A stretch of DNA of 64,000 nucleotides. Source: Litoreibacter roseus (GTDB lineage: Bacteria > Pseudomonadota > Alphaproteobacteria > Rhodobacterales > Rhodobacteraceae). The stretch covers positions 248,001 to 312,000 of the forward strand of contig NZ_BLJE01000001.1 in assembly GCF_009811795.1 (NCBI RefSeq). Reading direction: 5' to 3'. This document shows, piece after piece, positions 1 through 8,804 of this stretch. The position numbers were made by a program, and so were the translations under genes. Position 1 is the stretch's first letter. Every line of letters starts with the position of its first letter. The notes beneath the pieces are model-generated. The model did no database searches. It was not told the origin of the DNA and saw nothing but the letters and a program-made list of their open reading frames with translations.

Positions 1-264
1 TAGCGTCGCAATGTTCAACGTGTCCCAAATTGGTCGACCTAACTGAGTAATGTAGTCCCATCTGGGTGGCGTTGCTCGGGTCCAGATGTCATCGGCAATA
101 CGCGGCGCGTCCCAAACGAAGAACCACGTGGTTGAGGCCGAGATGATCTGCCAGCAATAGACAAAGACTGCCACGCCCAGAAGCCAGCCGAACCATCGGA
201 TCAGGCTTTCCCGACCCGTGCGCCGCCGCCAGATTTGTGCGCCGTCGCGCTCGAGAACCGGCAT
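1..264 (-). CDS. phnE: phosphonate-type ABC transporter permease, N-terminal part (cut by window edge)
   Basis: This is the first 88 codons of a second PhnE-like inner-membrane permease. The ATG at 264-262 overlaps the stop of the preceding permease (TAATG), so the two are translationally coupled. The visible part has a charged N-terminus followed by one hydrophobic segment (WFGWLLGVAVFVYCWQII) and then a periplasmic-looking stretch rich in Trp and Asp, as in PhnE proteins. It is the fourth gene of phnD-phnC-phnE-phnE. Two PhnE permeases in tandem are common in alphaproteobacterial phosphonate importers and probably form a heterodimeric channel. The rest of the gene lies outside the window, so integrity cannot be judged. 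Confidence 0.8.
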   Translation of the reverse strand, partial: MPVLERDGAQIWRRRTGRESLIRWFGWLLGVAVFVYCWQIISASTTWFFVWDAPRIADDIWTRATPPRWDYITQLGRPIWDTLNIATL

Positions 265-1079
265 TACTGCACCCTCGCGCGGATAACACCAGACAGGTAT
301 TCCAACGCCATGACAATGCCGATGATCAAGAGCAGGATCGCAGCCGCGGTGTCGTACTCGTAGCGGTCGAACGCGGTATTCAGTGTCGCGCCAATGCCGC
401 CTGCTCCGACGAGGCCGAGGATTGCACTTTCGCGGAAGTTGATGTCGATGCGGTACATGGATAGTCCCACCAGTCTGGGCATGACCTGCGGTTGGACACC
501 GTAGTTAATCCATTGCATCCAGCGTGCGCCAGAGGCCTTGATGGCCTCGGCCTGCACACGGTCCATCGCTTCGATCTCCTCCGCCAAAAGCTTGGAGAGG
601 AAGCCGATGGTCGCAAAAGACAGTGTCAGGAACCCTGCCAATGGGCCGAAGCCGAAGATGGCGACCAAGAGTATGGCAACGATGATCTCCTGCAACGCTC
701 TGCTGATGGCCACGACGCCCCGGCAGATGACGTAAACCGGCAACGGCGCGATGTTACGCGCCGCACCCAATCCGATGGGGATCGAAATTGCGATTCCGAC
801 CACGGACGCCGCAACTGTCATCACGATGCTTTCCCAAAGGCCGCTCCAGATGTCGCTCCAGCGGGAGGTGAAATCTGGACTTGTGAATGCCAGCACAAAG
901 GCCCAGCCACGGTCCAGCCCGTCATAAACGCGGCCCCAGTCGACCTCGATTGTCAGGAATGCCGCGACGAGGTAGGCGAAGAAGCCTAGGAATAAGGTCC
1001 ACCGCAGTGCTGGGTTCTGGACAAACGCGGGCTTCCGCCAGCGCTTTCCCAGCACATCATCCAACTCGCGATGGTTCAT
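264..1079 (-). CDS. phnE: phosphonate-type ABC transporter permease PhnE
   Basis: A 271-aa inner-membrane permease of the BPD_transp_1 family for uptake of phosphonates or related phosphorus compounds. It has about six hydrophobic segments. The EAA-type cytoplasmic loop, which docks on the ATPase, lies near residues 180-205 (around [18 protein letters not shown]), and the family stretch [16 protein letters not shown] lies near residues 215-235. The start ATG overlaps the end of phnC by 4 nt, and the stop overlaps the start of the next permease. Length and motifs are typical of PhnE. Substrate assignment rests on PhnD and PhnC and could include phosphite or other organophosphonates. Confidence 0.9.
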   Translation of the reverse strand: MNHRELDDVLGKRWRKPAFVQNPALRWTLFLGFFAYLVAAFLTIEVDWGRVYDGLDRGWAFVLAFTSPDFTSRWSDIWSGLWESIVMTVAASVVGIAISIPIGLGAARNIAPLPVYVICRGVVAISRALQEIIVAILLVAIFGFGPLAGFLTLSFATIGFLSKLLAEEIEAMDRVQAEAIKASGARWMQWINYGVQPQVMPRLVGLSMYRIDINFRESAILGLVGAGGIGATLNTAFDRYEYDTAAAILLLIIGIVMALEYLSGVIRARVQ

Positions 1080-1873
1080 TCCGCAGCCTCGATGTCTTCG
1101 TCCTCCTCCTCGACCTTTTCGATGGTCGCTTCCCAGTCTTCTTCGCCATAGATTTCGGTCAGCTTGTCGGGGGTGAGGCCTGTTGGCAGGCCATCATAGA
1201 CGATCTCGCCGAAGCGCAAGCCGACAACACGGGGTACAAACATCTGAGCCAAGGCGACGTCGTGGATGTTGATGATCGCAGCCAATCCGCGTTCCTGGCA
1301 AAGCTCTGTGATCAGGCGCATGATCTGACGGCTGGTTTTCGGGTCGAGCGACGCGGTCGGTTCATCCACCAGCAAAAGCTTGGGATTCTGGATTAGTGCG
1401 CGGCAGATGCCGACGCGCTGCCGCTGCCCCCCGGACAATTCGTCAGCGCGTTTGTCAGCCATGTGCAGCAGACCAACCCGATCAAGCAGACGGAAGGCCT
1501 CATCCACATCAGACTGCGGATAGCGACGCAGGAAAGACCGCCAGAACCCCACGTAGCCAAGACGGCCCGACAGGACATTTTCCATAACCGTCAGCCGTTC
1601 TACGAGGGCGTATTCCTGAAATATCATCCCCATCTCGCGCCGCGCCTTTCGCAACGCGCCGGAGCCAAGGGAGACGAGGTCCACATCCTCCAGCAGCACC
1701 GCACCGCTGCTAGGCTCTACCAGCCGGTTGATGCAACGGATCATGGTCGATTTGCCCGCGCCGGAAGGCCCGATAAGGGCCAGTACCTGACCTTTGGGGA
1801 CCTCCAGATCAATCGCTTTGAGCGCTTGATCGCCGGTCTTGTAGGTTTTCGTAAGCTTTTGAAGGCGCAGCAT
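1076..1873 (-). CDS. phnC: phosphonate-type ABC transporter ATP-binding protein PhnC
   Basis: A 265-aa ABC ATPase that powers the PhnE permeases. Walker A is GPSGAGKST (about residues 35-43), the Q-loop is in [14 protein letters not shown], the signature is [15 protein letters not shown] (near 148) and Walker B is [12 protein letters not shown], followed by the switch His in NIHDVALA. The C-terminal tail is unusually acidic, with repeated Glu/Asp in the last 20 residues, which is an extension beyond the ATPase core. It lies 59 bp downstream of phnD and overlaps the following phnE by 4 nt. Assignment to the phosphonate subfamily comes from the neighbouring phnD and phnE genes. Confidence 0.92.
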   Translation of the reverse strand: MLRLQKLTKTYKTGDQALKAIDLEVPKGQVLALIGPSGAGKSTMIRCINRLVEPSSGAVLLEDVDLVSLGSGALRKARREMGMIFQEYALVERLTVMENVLSGRLGYVGFWRSFLRRYPQSDVDEAFRLLDRVGLLHMADKRADELSGGQRQRVGICRALIQNPKLLLVDEPTASLDPKTSRQIMRLITELCQERGLAAIINIHDVALAQMFVPRVVGLRFGEIVYDGLPTGLTPDKLTEIYGEEDWEATIEKVEEEDEDIEAAE

Positions 1874-1932
1874 GAAATGTCCTTAGCACGATGGTGGCGG
1901 ACCCCTTGGGGCCCGCACTTATTGGCGAAGGA

Positions 1933-2907
1933 TCACTCGCAGGCGTAAGAAACGCCGTTTGCCGTGTCGATCTTGCGGATGACTTCCCAGAACTCCTGAT
2001 AGGTCATCTCAAGAAACTGACCCTCGTTTGACTTCTCGAACTCCGCCTGCAGCGAGGTGCCTTCCCACTCGAAGTTGAAGAAGGCATTGCGGATTTTCTC
2101 CTGCAACTCAGGCTTGAGATTGTAGACCGTGCCGAATCCGGTTGTGGGGAAGGTTTGCGATTTATAGATCACCTTGACGTCATCTTCGCTGATCACGTCG
2201 CGGGAAATCATCCGAGACTTGACCGAGTTCGCAATGGACGCCGCCATATAGTCCTTGTTGGCCACGCCCAAGATCGAGTTGTCATGCTTTCCGGAATAAA
2301 CGGGCTCGAAGTCGCGCTCGGGCAGCATATCAAAATCGCCCTTCAGGATAGCCGAAGGTGCCTTGAAACCGGAGTTGGACGTAGGCGAGGTGAACGCCAA
2401 TTGCTTGCCCTTGATATCCTCGACCGCTTCGATGCCGGAACCAGGATAGGTGATAATTTCCATCTCATAGCCGAAGTTGCCATCCTCGGAGGCCATGATG
2501 GTGAAGGGCCGGAAGCCCGCACAATTCACAGCCAGTGGGTTCGAGCCGGTGTTGAAACCCGCAATGTGCAGTCGGCCCGAGCGCATGGCCTCAATCTGGG
2601 CCGCATTGTTCTGGACGGGGAAGAAGACGACATCCTTGCCGGTTTCAGCTTCAAGATGCTCCAAGAAGTCTGACCATGCGGTCTTGTAGACGGCGGGATC
2701 TTCGACCGGCGTGTAGGCGAAGATCAGTGTGTCGGGGTCAAGCTGGTCTGCCGGATCCGTTGGAATATCGGCGATCAGATCGCCATCCACATCGCAAAAC
2801 CGAGTGTCCAGATCGCCGCGTGGGCAGTCCTGTGCTGCCGCTGTGCCGCCCATCGACATGAGTGCAATGGCGGATGCACCGATCAGTAATTTTATATCAA
2901 GTCTCAT
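1933..2907 (-). CDS. phnD: phosphonate-type ABC transporter substrate-binding protein PhnD
   Basis: A 324-aa periplasmic binding protein. A signal peptide covers about residues 1-25 (hydrophobic core then GGTAAAQ). The mature protein has PhnD-family stretches such as YTPVEDPAVYKTAWSDFLEH, NNAAQIEAMRSGRLHIAGFN and AFTSPTSNSGFKAPSAIL. It is the first gene of the minus-strand operon, with a strong ribosome-binding site (GGGAGGA at 2912-2918). A short inverted repeat (CAGCC-TTTT-GGCTG, 2926-2939) sits just upstream of that site and could affect translation. No clear Pho box was recognised upstream. No C-P lyase genes occur in the window, so how the substrate is used is not shown. Confidence 0.9.
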   Translation of the reverse strand: MRLDIKLLIGASAIALMSMGGTAAAQDCPRGDLDTRFCDVDGDLIADIPTDPADQLDPDTLIFAYTPVEDPAVYKTAWSDFLEHLEAETGKDVVFFPVQNNAAQIEAMRSGRLHIAGFNTGSNPLAVNCAGFRPFTIMASEDGNFGYEMEIITYPGSGIEAVEDIKGKQLAFTSPTSNSGFKAPSAILKGDFDMLPERDFEPVYSGKHDNSILGVANKDYMAASIANSVKSRMISRDVISEDDVKVIYKSQTFPTTGFGTVYNLKPELQEKIRNAFFNFEWEGTSLQAEFEKSNEGQFLEMTYQEFWEVIRKIDTANGVSYACE

Positions 2908-3620
2908 AATGTCCTCCCTGACATACAGCCTTTTGGCTGCGATTGAGTGTGAGTGTTTAATCCGTGGTGATGACCCCGGCAGCGACAGAATGCATCTCCG
3001 GCCAAGCGCTCACGCGGGCCAGTCCAAGGCAACCAAGTTTCTGCGCGTCGATCAGAAGATGCAGTATGCCCCGCTTGATCGCAGCGAAACCGCGCGCTGC
3101 CCGACCATAGTCGGCGCGCGCGTCGAAATTCCAACGCGCGATTTCGGAATAGATATTTAAGCGGCTGGCTTGTTTGATGATGCGCACATTGATGATCAGC
3201 AACTTCAGCTCCAGAAAGATCTGGGGATGTCGCTCGGAATCAGACCAGCGCGTCAAACATTCGTCGCCGCCTGCATCGTGAATTCGCGTCTTTGCCATCC
3301 CACCTTCCGAGTCGCCTTCGGGCAAGGCTGTGGTGTTTCGCGCAGAATTACAAACATATTTGTTGCATGAGCCACGAACGGGGGGGCGTTTTCTGGCATG
3401 TTATATGTTTACGCCAGCGCGGATACTTCAGGTTTAAGGCAAGCCCGCAAAGATGGGTGAAGAGAATGATACCGCATAGCGGACCGCAACAAAGCCCGTC
3501 TGAGGAGACGAATAGAAATTGGCGGCTGACACGTGTCATGCTCGCCGACTGATTTGGTGGCCCGTGCCATCCCCGACACTGACCGTCGGTAATGGCTTTG
3601 AATGTGTCGTAAGCTCTGGA
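2908..3620. other. 713-bp region without a convincing gene
   Basis: This stretch separates phnD from the SnoaL-like gene, both on the minus strand. Open frames exist, the longest on the minus strand at 2957-3325 with a possible start near 3298. Its product resembles no family I recognise, has no obvious ribosome-binding site and has a composition no better than random frames. The region next to phnD should hold the promoter of the phosphonate operon. No tRNA, repeat array or mobile element is visible. Confidence 0.4.
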
Positions 3621-4157
3621 TCAGCTCGGTGTGAACGGCAATGAGGAGTGGTGCAGGATGATTTTCAATTCTTCATCATCCATCTGTTCGATCCCGAACG
3701 TGTATTCGACCTTTACCTCTGCGCCATCGGTCGTGGTGAAATAGTAGTTACCCATTGCTAGGGCGATATCGCCGTTGATTGTGGTGCCCTCGTTTTCCCA
3801 ACGCACAGCCGTATAAGGCGCTATGGCAAACCCCTTGTCCTCGCTGATGCTTCCCCCAACGAAGTAAGACAGCGCTTCGTCGAAGGTGCCCCGGAACTGG
3901 TCATCGCTCGCCAGTGTCGGTTTGAAGAGGACGATATCCTTGCCAAAGGCATAGAAGTTCAGAATGTGATCCCGCGCTGCGGCTTGATAGTCTCCGCCCG
4001 CCGTATGGACCGCGCCAATATTAACGATGCCTTCGCCCCAGGCGGTTTTGAATTCCGTTACACGATCAGGCGTCAGCGTCGGGTCATCCGAGGCGGCAGC
4101 GATGCCGGTGGATGCAAAAATTGCGAGAGCAGCGGTCGTGGTAAAAGTTTTAAGCAT
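3621..4157 (-). CDS. secreted SnoaL-like (NTF2-fold, DUF4440-type) protein
   Basis: A 178-aa protein with a clear signal peptide (MLKTFTTTAALAIFASTGIAAAS), so probably periplasmic. The mature part looks like the NTF2-like superfamily used by SnoaL, DUF4440 and CaMKII-association domains: an N-terminal helix with FKTAWGEGIVNIGAVH, a central part with FYAFGKDIVLFKPTLASD, and the characteristic C-terminal strand ending IILHHSSLPF. The substrate is unknown; family members include small isomerases, hydrolases and binding proteins. It is transcribed divergently from the LysR-type gene at 4266 with 108 bp between them, the classical arrangement in which the regulator controls its divergent neighbour. 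Confidence 0.7.
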   Translation of the reverse strand: MLKTFTTTAALAIFASTGIAAASDDPTLTPDRVTEFKTAWGEGIVNIGAVHTAGGDYQAAARDHILNFYAFGKDIVLFKPTLASDDQFRGTFDEALSYFVGGSISEDKGFAIAPYTAVRWENEGTTINGDIALAMGNYYFTTTDGAEVKVEYTFGIEQMDDEELKIILHHSSLPFTPS

Positions 4158-4265
4158 TAAAGATCTCCATTAGCATGACGACGGGTGTGTCGTTGTGAAC
4201 TAGAGATGGTGGGCATTATCAATAAAACCAATTGAAAGAATTTCGGAGATCCATAGTCTGAGGGT

Positions 4266-5210
4266 ATGGATAAAGAGTCGCCCGCCCGCCCGAGTTTGCG
4301 CCAGCTTCAGTATTTCGTTGCTGTCGCGGATCACTCCGCCTTTGGCCGCGCCGCGCAGGTCTTGGCTGTCAGTCAGCCCAGCCTGTCGAAGCAGTTGGCC
4401 ACCATGGAAGAAGAGCTTGGAGTGGCTCTTTTCGAACGCACATCGCGAAGAGTTAAACTGACCTCCCCTGGTGAAAAGCTACTGCCGCGTGCGCGTGTTA
4501 TCTTGCAGGAGGTTCGTGAGTTCCGCGCTGTCGCCCGCGGTGCAATCGGGCTGTTCGGCGATAAGCTCGCAATCGGGGTGCTTCCGTCCATTGGGGCTTA
4601 CTTCATGCCAATTGCAAACCGCAGGTTACACCGGCTCTATCCTCAACTGCGCCTCGCAGTGCAGGAGGGATCGACCGTGCAGCTGCTTGAGATGCTCAAG
4701 GAAGGGCGCCTTGATGCGGTGGTCGGGACGCCTGCAAATGATCCGGATATCGTCAGCCACACTCTGTTCACCGAAACCCTGTGGGCCTGTGCTGCGCCGG
4801 ACGATCCACTCAGCGCAGCGACCACGCCCATCACTCTGTCGCCGCTTGCAGAGCGGCCACTGCTCTCTCTCAGTTCAGAATTCCGCCTTTCGCGGATCGT
4901 GGAACGCCTGGCAGAACAGGCCGGGGCGTATGTCAGTCGGGATTATCAGGGCGCAAGTCTTGATGCGGTGCGGCAGATGGCGGTTATGGGGGCGGGGGTT
5001 GCAGTGCTTCCGTCGCTCTATGCCCTTGCCGAGGCGGTACGTGATCCTGAATTCGTGGTGCGTCGCATTGATCACCCTGACGCAAAACATGAGATCGCAT
5101 TCCACTGGCGCCGGTCGTCCCCATTACAGGATGATTGCCTTGAACTGGCCGAGCATTTGATTTTGGTAAAGCGCGAGATCAGGGAGGCGCGAGCGGAGCA
5201 GTTCCAGTAG
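4266..5210 (+). CDS. LysR-family transcriptional regulator, OxyR-like but without the redox cysteines
   Basis: A 314-aa regulator. The N-terminal winged helix-turn-helix (about residues 10-70) starts with LRQLQYFVAVADHSAFGRAA and contains SQPSLSKQLATMEEELGVAL. The effector domain (about 95-300) resembles OxyR proteins, for example GVLPSIGAYFMP and LKEGRLDAVVGTPANDPD. The place where OxyR has its two sensing cysteines reads RPLLSLSSEFRLSRIVERL here, with no Cys. The only cysteines seen in the effector domain lie in LWACAAPD and QDDCLELA, at other positions. It is therefore unlikely to sense peroxide by the OxyR disulfide mechanism. It probably regulates the divergent SnoaL-like gene, itself, or both. 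Confidence 0.85.
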   Translation: MDKESPARPSLRQLQYFVAVADHSAFGRAAQVLAVSQPSLSKQLATMEEELGVALFERTSRRVKLTSPGEKLLPRARVILQEVREFRAVARGAIGLFGDKLAIGVLPSIGAYFMPIANRRLHRLYPQLRLAVQEGSTVQLLEMLKEGRLDAVVGTPANDPDIVSHTLFTETLWACAAPDDPLSAATTPITLSPLAERPLLSLSSEFRLSRIVERLAEQAGAYVSRDYQGASLDAVRQMAVMGAGVAVLPSLYALAEAVRDPEFVVRRIDHPDAKHEIAFHWRRSSPLQDDCLELAEHLILVKREIREARAEQFQ

Positions 5211-5709
5211 CGCGCCTTGCAAGAACTCGCGTGGACGTTTGCTTTTACCGGTACTCCCAAAGTAGTCGGCGTCGGCATACCATGTAGCGACAGCAGCAAG
5301 CACCCCTCCGATTGGCGCCGCGGCTGAGCCCTCGGACCCAAAGGGGCGCGTCATCCGCTGCGAACGATCTGGCATGGGCATCTTACAAAGCAGAAGCTTC
5401 GCAAGCGTTGCGTGTTGGATTGGCTCGTCGCTGCCGATGGTTTGCAATTCGACCAAATGTTAGGCGGAGACCAGCGAGCAATTTTTCGCGAAAATATGTT
5501 CAGTTGGTCGGCGACACGTCGCGGCCCTCACTTGGATCGGCAGAGGTCTGCAGGGCGGCTTCGGGATCACCGGCAATTGGCCGCGCCGCAAAGCATTTTA
5601 AGTTTTTATAAAAGTTTATGGGTCCGTTCTGTCTTAGCGAAACCGCAAGACGCCCGAAGACGATACCGGGTGCCGCAAATCGCCAGACAATGATCACGGA
5701 GCGCCAGAC
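5211..5709. other. 499-bp region without a convincing gene
   Basis: This lies between the LysR gene and the polysaccharide-lyase-like gene, both on the plus strand. Short open frames occur on both strands but show no family resemblance or good ribosome-binding site. An AT-rich patch near 5595-5625 (ttttaagtttttataaaagttt) is the best candidate for the promoter of the lyase-like gene. No strong terminator hairpin was recognised downstream of the LysR gene. Confidence 0.4.
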
Positions 5710-7512
5710 ATGCAGACCCCTGTCCAATCCTCTTTCACACCGCCGCCCCTACTCCCGCCGCATCAACTGTTTCAGGGGGAAGGCGGGCAGATTGTCATGG
5801 AGGCCGAGAGCGGAGCCGCGACAGGGGACTGGATGCGGACGAATATCGGGGGCAATTCGGCACTGCTTTGGAACCCGAAACACAGCAGCTACGAGGCCGC
5901 GCCGTCCGATCAGTCTATCACATTCGATTTCCGCACCGATGAGGCGGGTATCTACAGCTTGGCCATGCTGGCGGCGCGCAACAAGAACACGATGGGGCAG
6001 GCGGATCTCCATAACAGCAAAGGCAAAGCCCGGGCGGATACCGGCAACGACGTCTATGTGAGGATCGTCGATCTGGACACCGGTGCCGTTATTCTTCAAC
6101 CCACTGAATTCTACGCCTGGCTTGGACACAGCAACAAGGAGCAGGTGTGGGGAACCAAGTTTTACATTGGCAGCGGATACAAACGACCAGCTGAGATCGA
6201 GCTTGATGCGGATACCAACTACCGGCTGGAGGTCATCGGACGGTCGGATGGATTCATCATCGACAAACTCACACTCAGCAATTCCGGTGCCCTGCGCGAT
6301 GAGGACGCGCCGGAGTCCCCCCGTGTTTCCGCGGTCAATGCTTCTGAAGTCGAAGGCATTTTTGACGCGAGCCCTCAGCCGCCAACGGCGGACTTTCGAA
6401 TCCAGACGTCTACCGATGGCACGTTCAACGGGACGATCAGCCTTACCAATTCAGGCGATACGGCCATCAAGGGGTGGTCGATGGAATTCGACGCCGACTT
6501 CGAGATTGAGAACATTGAGAGCGCCGAAGTTCTGTTTGTACAGGGCGATACGCATGTCATTGGCGACACGCGGGCCAACCGGGATATCGGACCCGGCGAA
6601 ACGGTCACGTTCTCAATCTCCGGCGCATATGACGGCCCGGATCTGCCGCAGCCAACGAATTTCCTGATCAATGGGACGGAGGTTAAGGCCTCCGGCAGCG
6701 TGGTGAGCGCTGCCGCCAGCGGCACGGCTCGTGCGCAGGTCCAGCCCGAGTTTAGCGACGACGTAGTGATCTTTCAAAGCTTTGAGACCCATGACGATGG
6801 CGCTCAGTATGATGAAAATCTTCAAAATGAAGATTGGGACGTTCAGTTTGTCAGTCAGAAAGATGGCCACGGAACAATCACGGATGGTGCAGCACGAGGC
6901 GGTGATAAGTCCTTGAAGATCACCTATCCTGACAATGCCTCAGACGGGGCAGGGGCGGCGTGGGAACTGCCGGAGAACGACGAGTACTATCTGTCCTATT
7001 GGCTGAAGTTCGAGGACGACTTCGACTTTAACGGCGACAACCACAGTGGTGGAAAGCTGCCCGGTTTGGCCGCGTCCGGATGGGCCAGCGGTGGTGATGA
7101 TGTGACGGGCGATAACGGATTTACTGCGCGCTACATGTGGCGCGAGGACGGGAAGGCAGAACTCTACCTTTATCACATGGATAAACCCTCCAAGTGGGGC
7201 GACCGGATCGGCTTCAAGGATGAACAGGGTGACGATGTCTTTTTTGAGGATGGTACCTGGCACAATCTGGTGCAGCGCGTCCAAGTGAATGACACCGGTC
7301 GCGCAAATGGTGAGATTGACGTGTGGATGGACGGCTCGCAGGTCGTAAGCGTCGATGGTTTGAGGTTTCAGACCGATAATTCAGGCATCGATTCTCTTTA
7401 TATGAGCACATTCTACGGCGGGTCGGGCAGTGGATGGTGGCCGGATCAGGAAACACAGGCCTTCTTCGATGACTTCCTCGTCACCACAAATCCTGACGAT
7501 GTCTGGGTGTGA
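5710..7512 (+). CDS. multidomain polysaccharide-lyase-like protein (PL14/PL20-type) with carbohydrate-binding modules
   Basis: A 600-aa protein in three parts. Residues about 25-190 form a jelly-roll, CBM-like module (starting IVMEAESGAATGDW). Residues about 220-325 look like a CBM2 module (DFRIQTSTDGTFNGTISL through FLINGTEV). Residues about 350-600 resemble beta-jelly-roll polysaccharide lyases of the PL14/PL20 type, with YLSYWLKFEDDFDFNGDN, then GGKLPGL, and later TARYMWREDGKAELYLY. Such enzymes cleave uronate polymers such as alginate or glucuronan. No signal peptide is visible: the N-terminus is Pro-rich and no upstream in-frame start was found. It sits just upstream of a regulator and an alginate-type biosynthesis operon, so it may trim that polymer. 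Family and substrate are inferred; fold-level confidence is moderate. Confidence 0.65.
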   Translation: MQTPVQSSFTPPPLLPPHQLFQGEGGQIVMEAESGAATGDWMRTNIGGNSALLWNPKHSSYEAAPSDQSITFDFRTDEAGIYSLAMLAARNKNTMGQADLHNSKGKARADTGNDVYVRIVDLDTGAVILQPTEFYAWLGHSNKEQVWGTKFYIGSGYKRPAEIELDADTNYRLEVIGRSDGFIIDKLTLSNSGALRDEDAPESPRVSAVNASEVEGIFDASPQPPTADFRIQTSTDGTFNGTISLTNSGDTAIKGWSMEFDADFEIENIESAEVLFVQGDTHVIGDTRANRDIGPGETVTFSISGAYDGPDLPQPTNFLINGTEVKASGSVVSAAASGTARAQVQPEFSDDVVIFQSFETHDDGAQYDENLQNEDWDVQFVSQKDGHGTITDGAARGGDKSLKITYPDNASDGAGAAWELPENDEYYLSYWLKFEDDFDFNGDNHSGGKLPGLAASGWASGGDDVTGDNGFTARYMWREDGKAELYLYHMDKPSKWGDRIGFKDEQGDDVFFEDGTWHNLVQRVQVNDTGRANGEIDVWMDGSQVVSVDGLRFQTDNSGIDSLYMSTFYGGSGSGWWPDQETQAFFDDFLVTTNPDDVWV

Positions 7513-7847
7513 CGAACAAGGCGCGTCCGACACGCTGCAACAATTGCTTCAATTTAATTGGATCGATTCGTGTCTGTCGCGCAATTGAGTCTGCTTCGGA
7601 AACAATGAAATGCTTGCGTGGGAGTTGTCGCCAGAGAGGCTCGTCCAGTATTTGTTTCTGTCGTCTGGATAGAGGCGGACACCTGCCAGCGACCCTCTCA
7701 GATTGTGTTCAGATCGCCTAAATTGAGGTCAATTCATGGTCAAATGTGGCGAAGAAGCACCATTTGTGGCGCATTCGTTAATTTTAGGTCAACAAATGTG
7801 CCGTTGTCACCTGATGTTCATCTCGCTTTTCGATAAGTTGACGCTGC
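7513..7847. promoter_or_regulatory. upstream region of the LuxR-type regulator with three GGTCAA repeats
   Basis: No gene is seen in this 335-bp gap. Three direct copies of GGTCAA occur at 7727-7732, 7738-7743 and 7787-7792. The first two starts are 11 bp apart, about one helical turn, and the third lies 49 bp further on. Related words ATGTGGCG, TTTGTGGCG and ATGTGCCG follow between them. These could be binding sites for a regulator, possibly the LuxR-type protein encoded downstream. The hexamers are read directly; the function is a guess. Confidence 0.35.
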
Positions 7848-7904
7848 GTGGGGGCGCTCAGAGATCAACAAGCGGTCTTTGATTTATTCGGGCAAGATTT
7901 TGAT

Positions 7905-8606
7905 ATGTTTGATACAATTACAGCGGCCGGAGGTGCCTCCCAACCTCGTGAGGCAGAAGATCCGGTTTCAAGTCCGGGCAAAATCGTTCTCGTTTCTGAT
8001 CGCAACCCGATCCTCTCTGATGGCGTCGCAAAGTTGCTTTCCAAAGACAATGACGTGAAATGTGAGAAAGCTATGCTGTCAGCAGGTCCGCTTGGCAACT
8101 TTGTCGCAAAGCATAGACCGGACGCGGTAATCTTCGATCCCAGCCAAGACGGCGCGATGCCAGCTAGCGCAGCCAACACCGCTGCAGGCATTCGCTACAT
8201 TGCATATGTCGAGAACGCATCAGAGGAAGTCTTGCACGAATGCCTGAGCGCGGAGTTCAGCGCCGTCGTCGCAAAGACCTGTTCCATGTCCGATCTGGAA
8301 TCTGCGCTCTGCGCGGCCTTCACGGGCGGCGTGTTTCTTGATGACGTGTTCCGGTCCATGTTGATAAGCCGGGGAACCGCAACTTCAACGCCGCCAATTC
8401 CGGATGGATTGCAGGATTTGAGCGAGCGCGAAACAACCGTTCTTTTAAGCATCGCGCAAGGATTGAGCCTGAAGCAGATTGCATTCGACATGGGTCTCAG
8501 CGTGAAGACTGTGGATACCTACAAGGCCCGCGCGATGAAGAAGCTCGAGCTTTCTGATCGTGCAGCGATCTTTAGCTATGTCCAGCAGCACAATCTACTG
8601 ACTTAG
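7905..8606 (+). CDS. LuxR/NarL-type response regulator
   Basis: A 233-aa regulator if it starts at the ATG at 7905; a GTG at 7848 would add 19 residues, and neither has a strong ribosome-binding site. The N-terminal receiver-like domain begins IVLVSDRNPILSDGV and has a possible phosphoacceptor Asp in DAVIFDPSQDG. The C-terminal LuxR helix-turn-helix contains LSERETTVLLSIAQGLSLKQ and then SVKTVDTYKARAMKKLEL. The receiver is diverged: the acidic pair of strand 1 is reduced to one Asp, so phosphorylation is uncertain. It lies between the lyase-like gene and algD and is closed by its own terminator. Position suggests control of the alginate-type operon, in place of the Pseudomonas AlgU/AlgB/AlgR set. 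Confidence 0.8.
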   Translation: MFDTITAAGGASQPREAEDPVSSPGKIVLVSDRNPILSDGVAKLLSKDNDVKCEKAMLSAGPLGNFVAKHRPDAVIFDPSQDGAMPASAANTAAGIRYIAYVENASEEVLHECLSAEFSAVVAKTCSMSDLESALCAAFTGGVFLDDVFRSMLISRGTATSTPPIPDGLQDLSERETTVLLSIAQGLSLKQIAFDMGLSVKTVDTYKARAMKKLELSDRAAIFSYVQQHNLLT

Positions 8607-8629
8607 CCATCACGCCCAATGAAACACGA

Positions 8630-8664
8630 ATGCTGCAGCGCGTTTGCGACTGCAGCATTTTTCT
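8630..8664 (+). terminator. Rho-independent terminator after the LuxR-type gene
   Basis: A perfect 9-bp stem (ATGCTGCAG at 8630-8638 with CTGCAGCAT at 8650-8658) is followed by a run of T (8658-8662 then CTTT). It begins 23 bp after the stop codon of the LuxR-type gene. It separates that gene from algD, which therefore needs its own promoter. Confidence 0.85.
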
Positions 8665-8804
8665 TTGCAATTTCCATTTAACATTATGATTTAAAAAGAT
8701 TTCCTACACATGTCGGGTATTTTCTGACTGTGCTGCAAGTGCGAAATGCTCCATCTCTTGCCGCGAGTTTTCAGCTTGATGCTTCGGCGCGTGGAAGGAT
8801 GATC
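8665..8804 (+). promoter_or_regulatory. probable promoter and leader of the alginate-type operon
   Basis: These 140 bp lie between a terminator and the start of algD, so the operon promoter is expected here. The first part is AT-rich (tttaacattatgatttaaaaag near 8678-8700). I could not assign convincing -35 and -10 boxes. A good ribosome-binding site, GGAAGGA (8793-8799), precedes the algD start. Confidence 0.45.

Noticed and set aside
2957-3325. 122-codon minus-strand frame upstream of phnD
   Set aside because: No family resemblance, no ribosome-binding site, and overlapping frames of similar length on the other strand.
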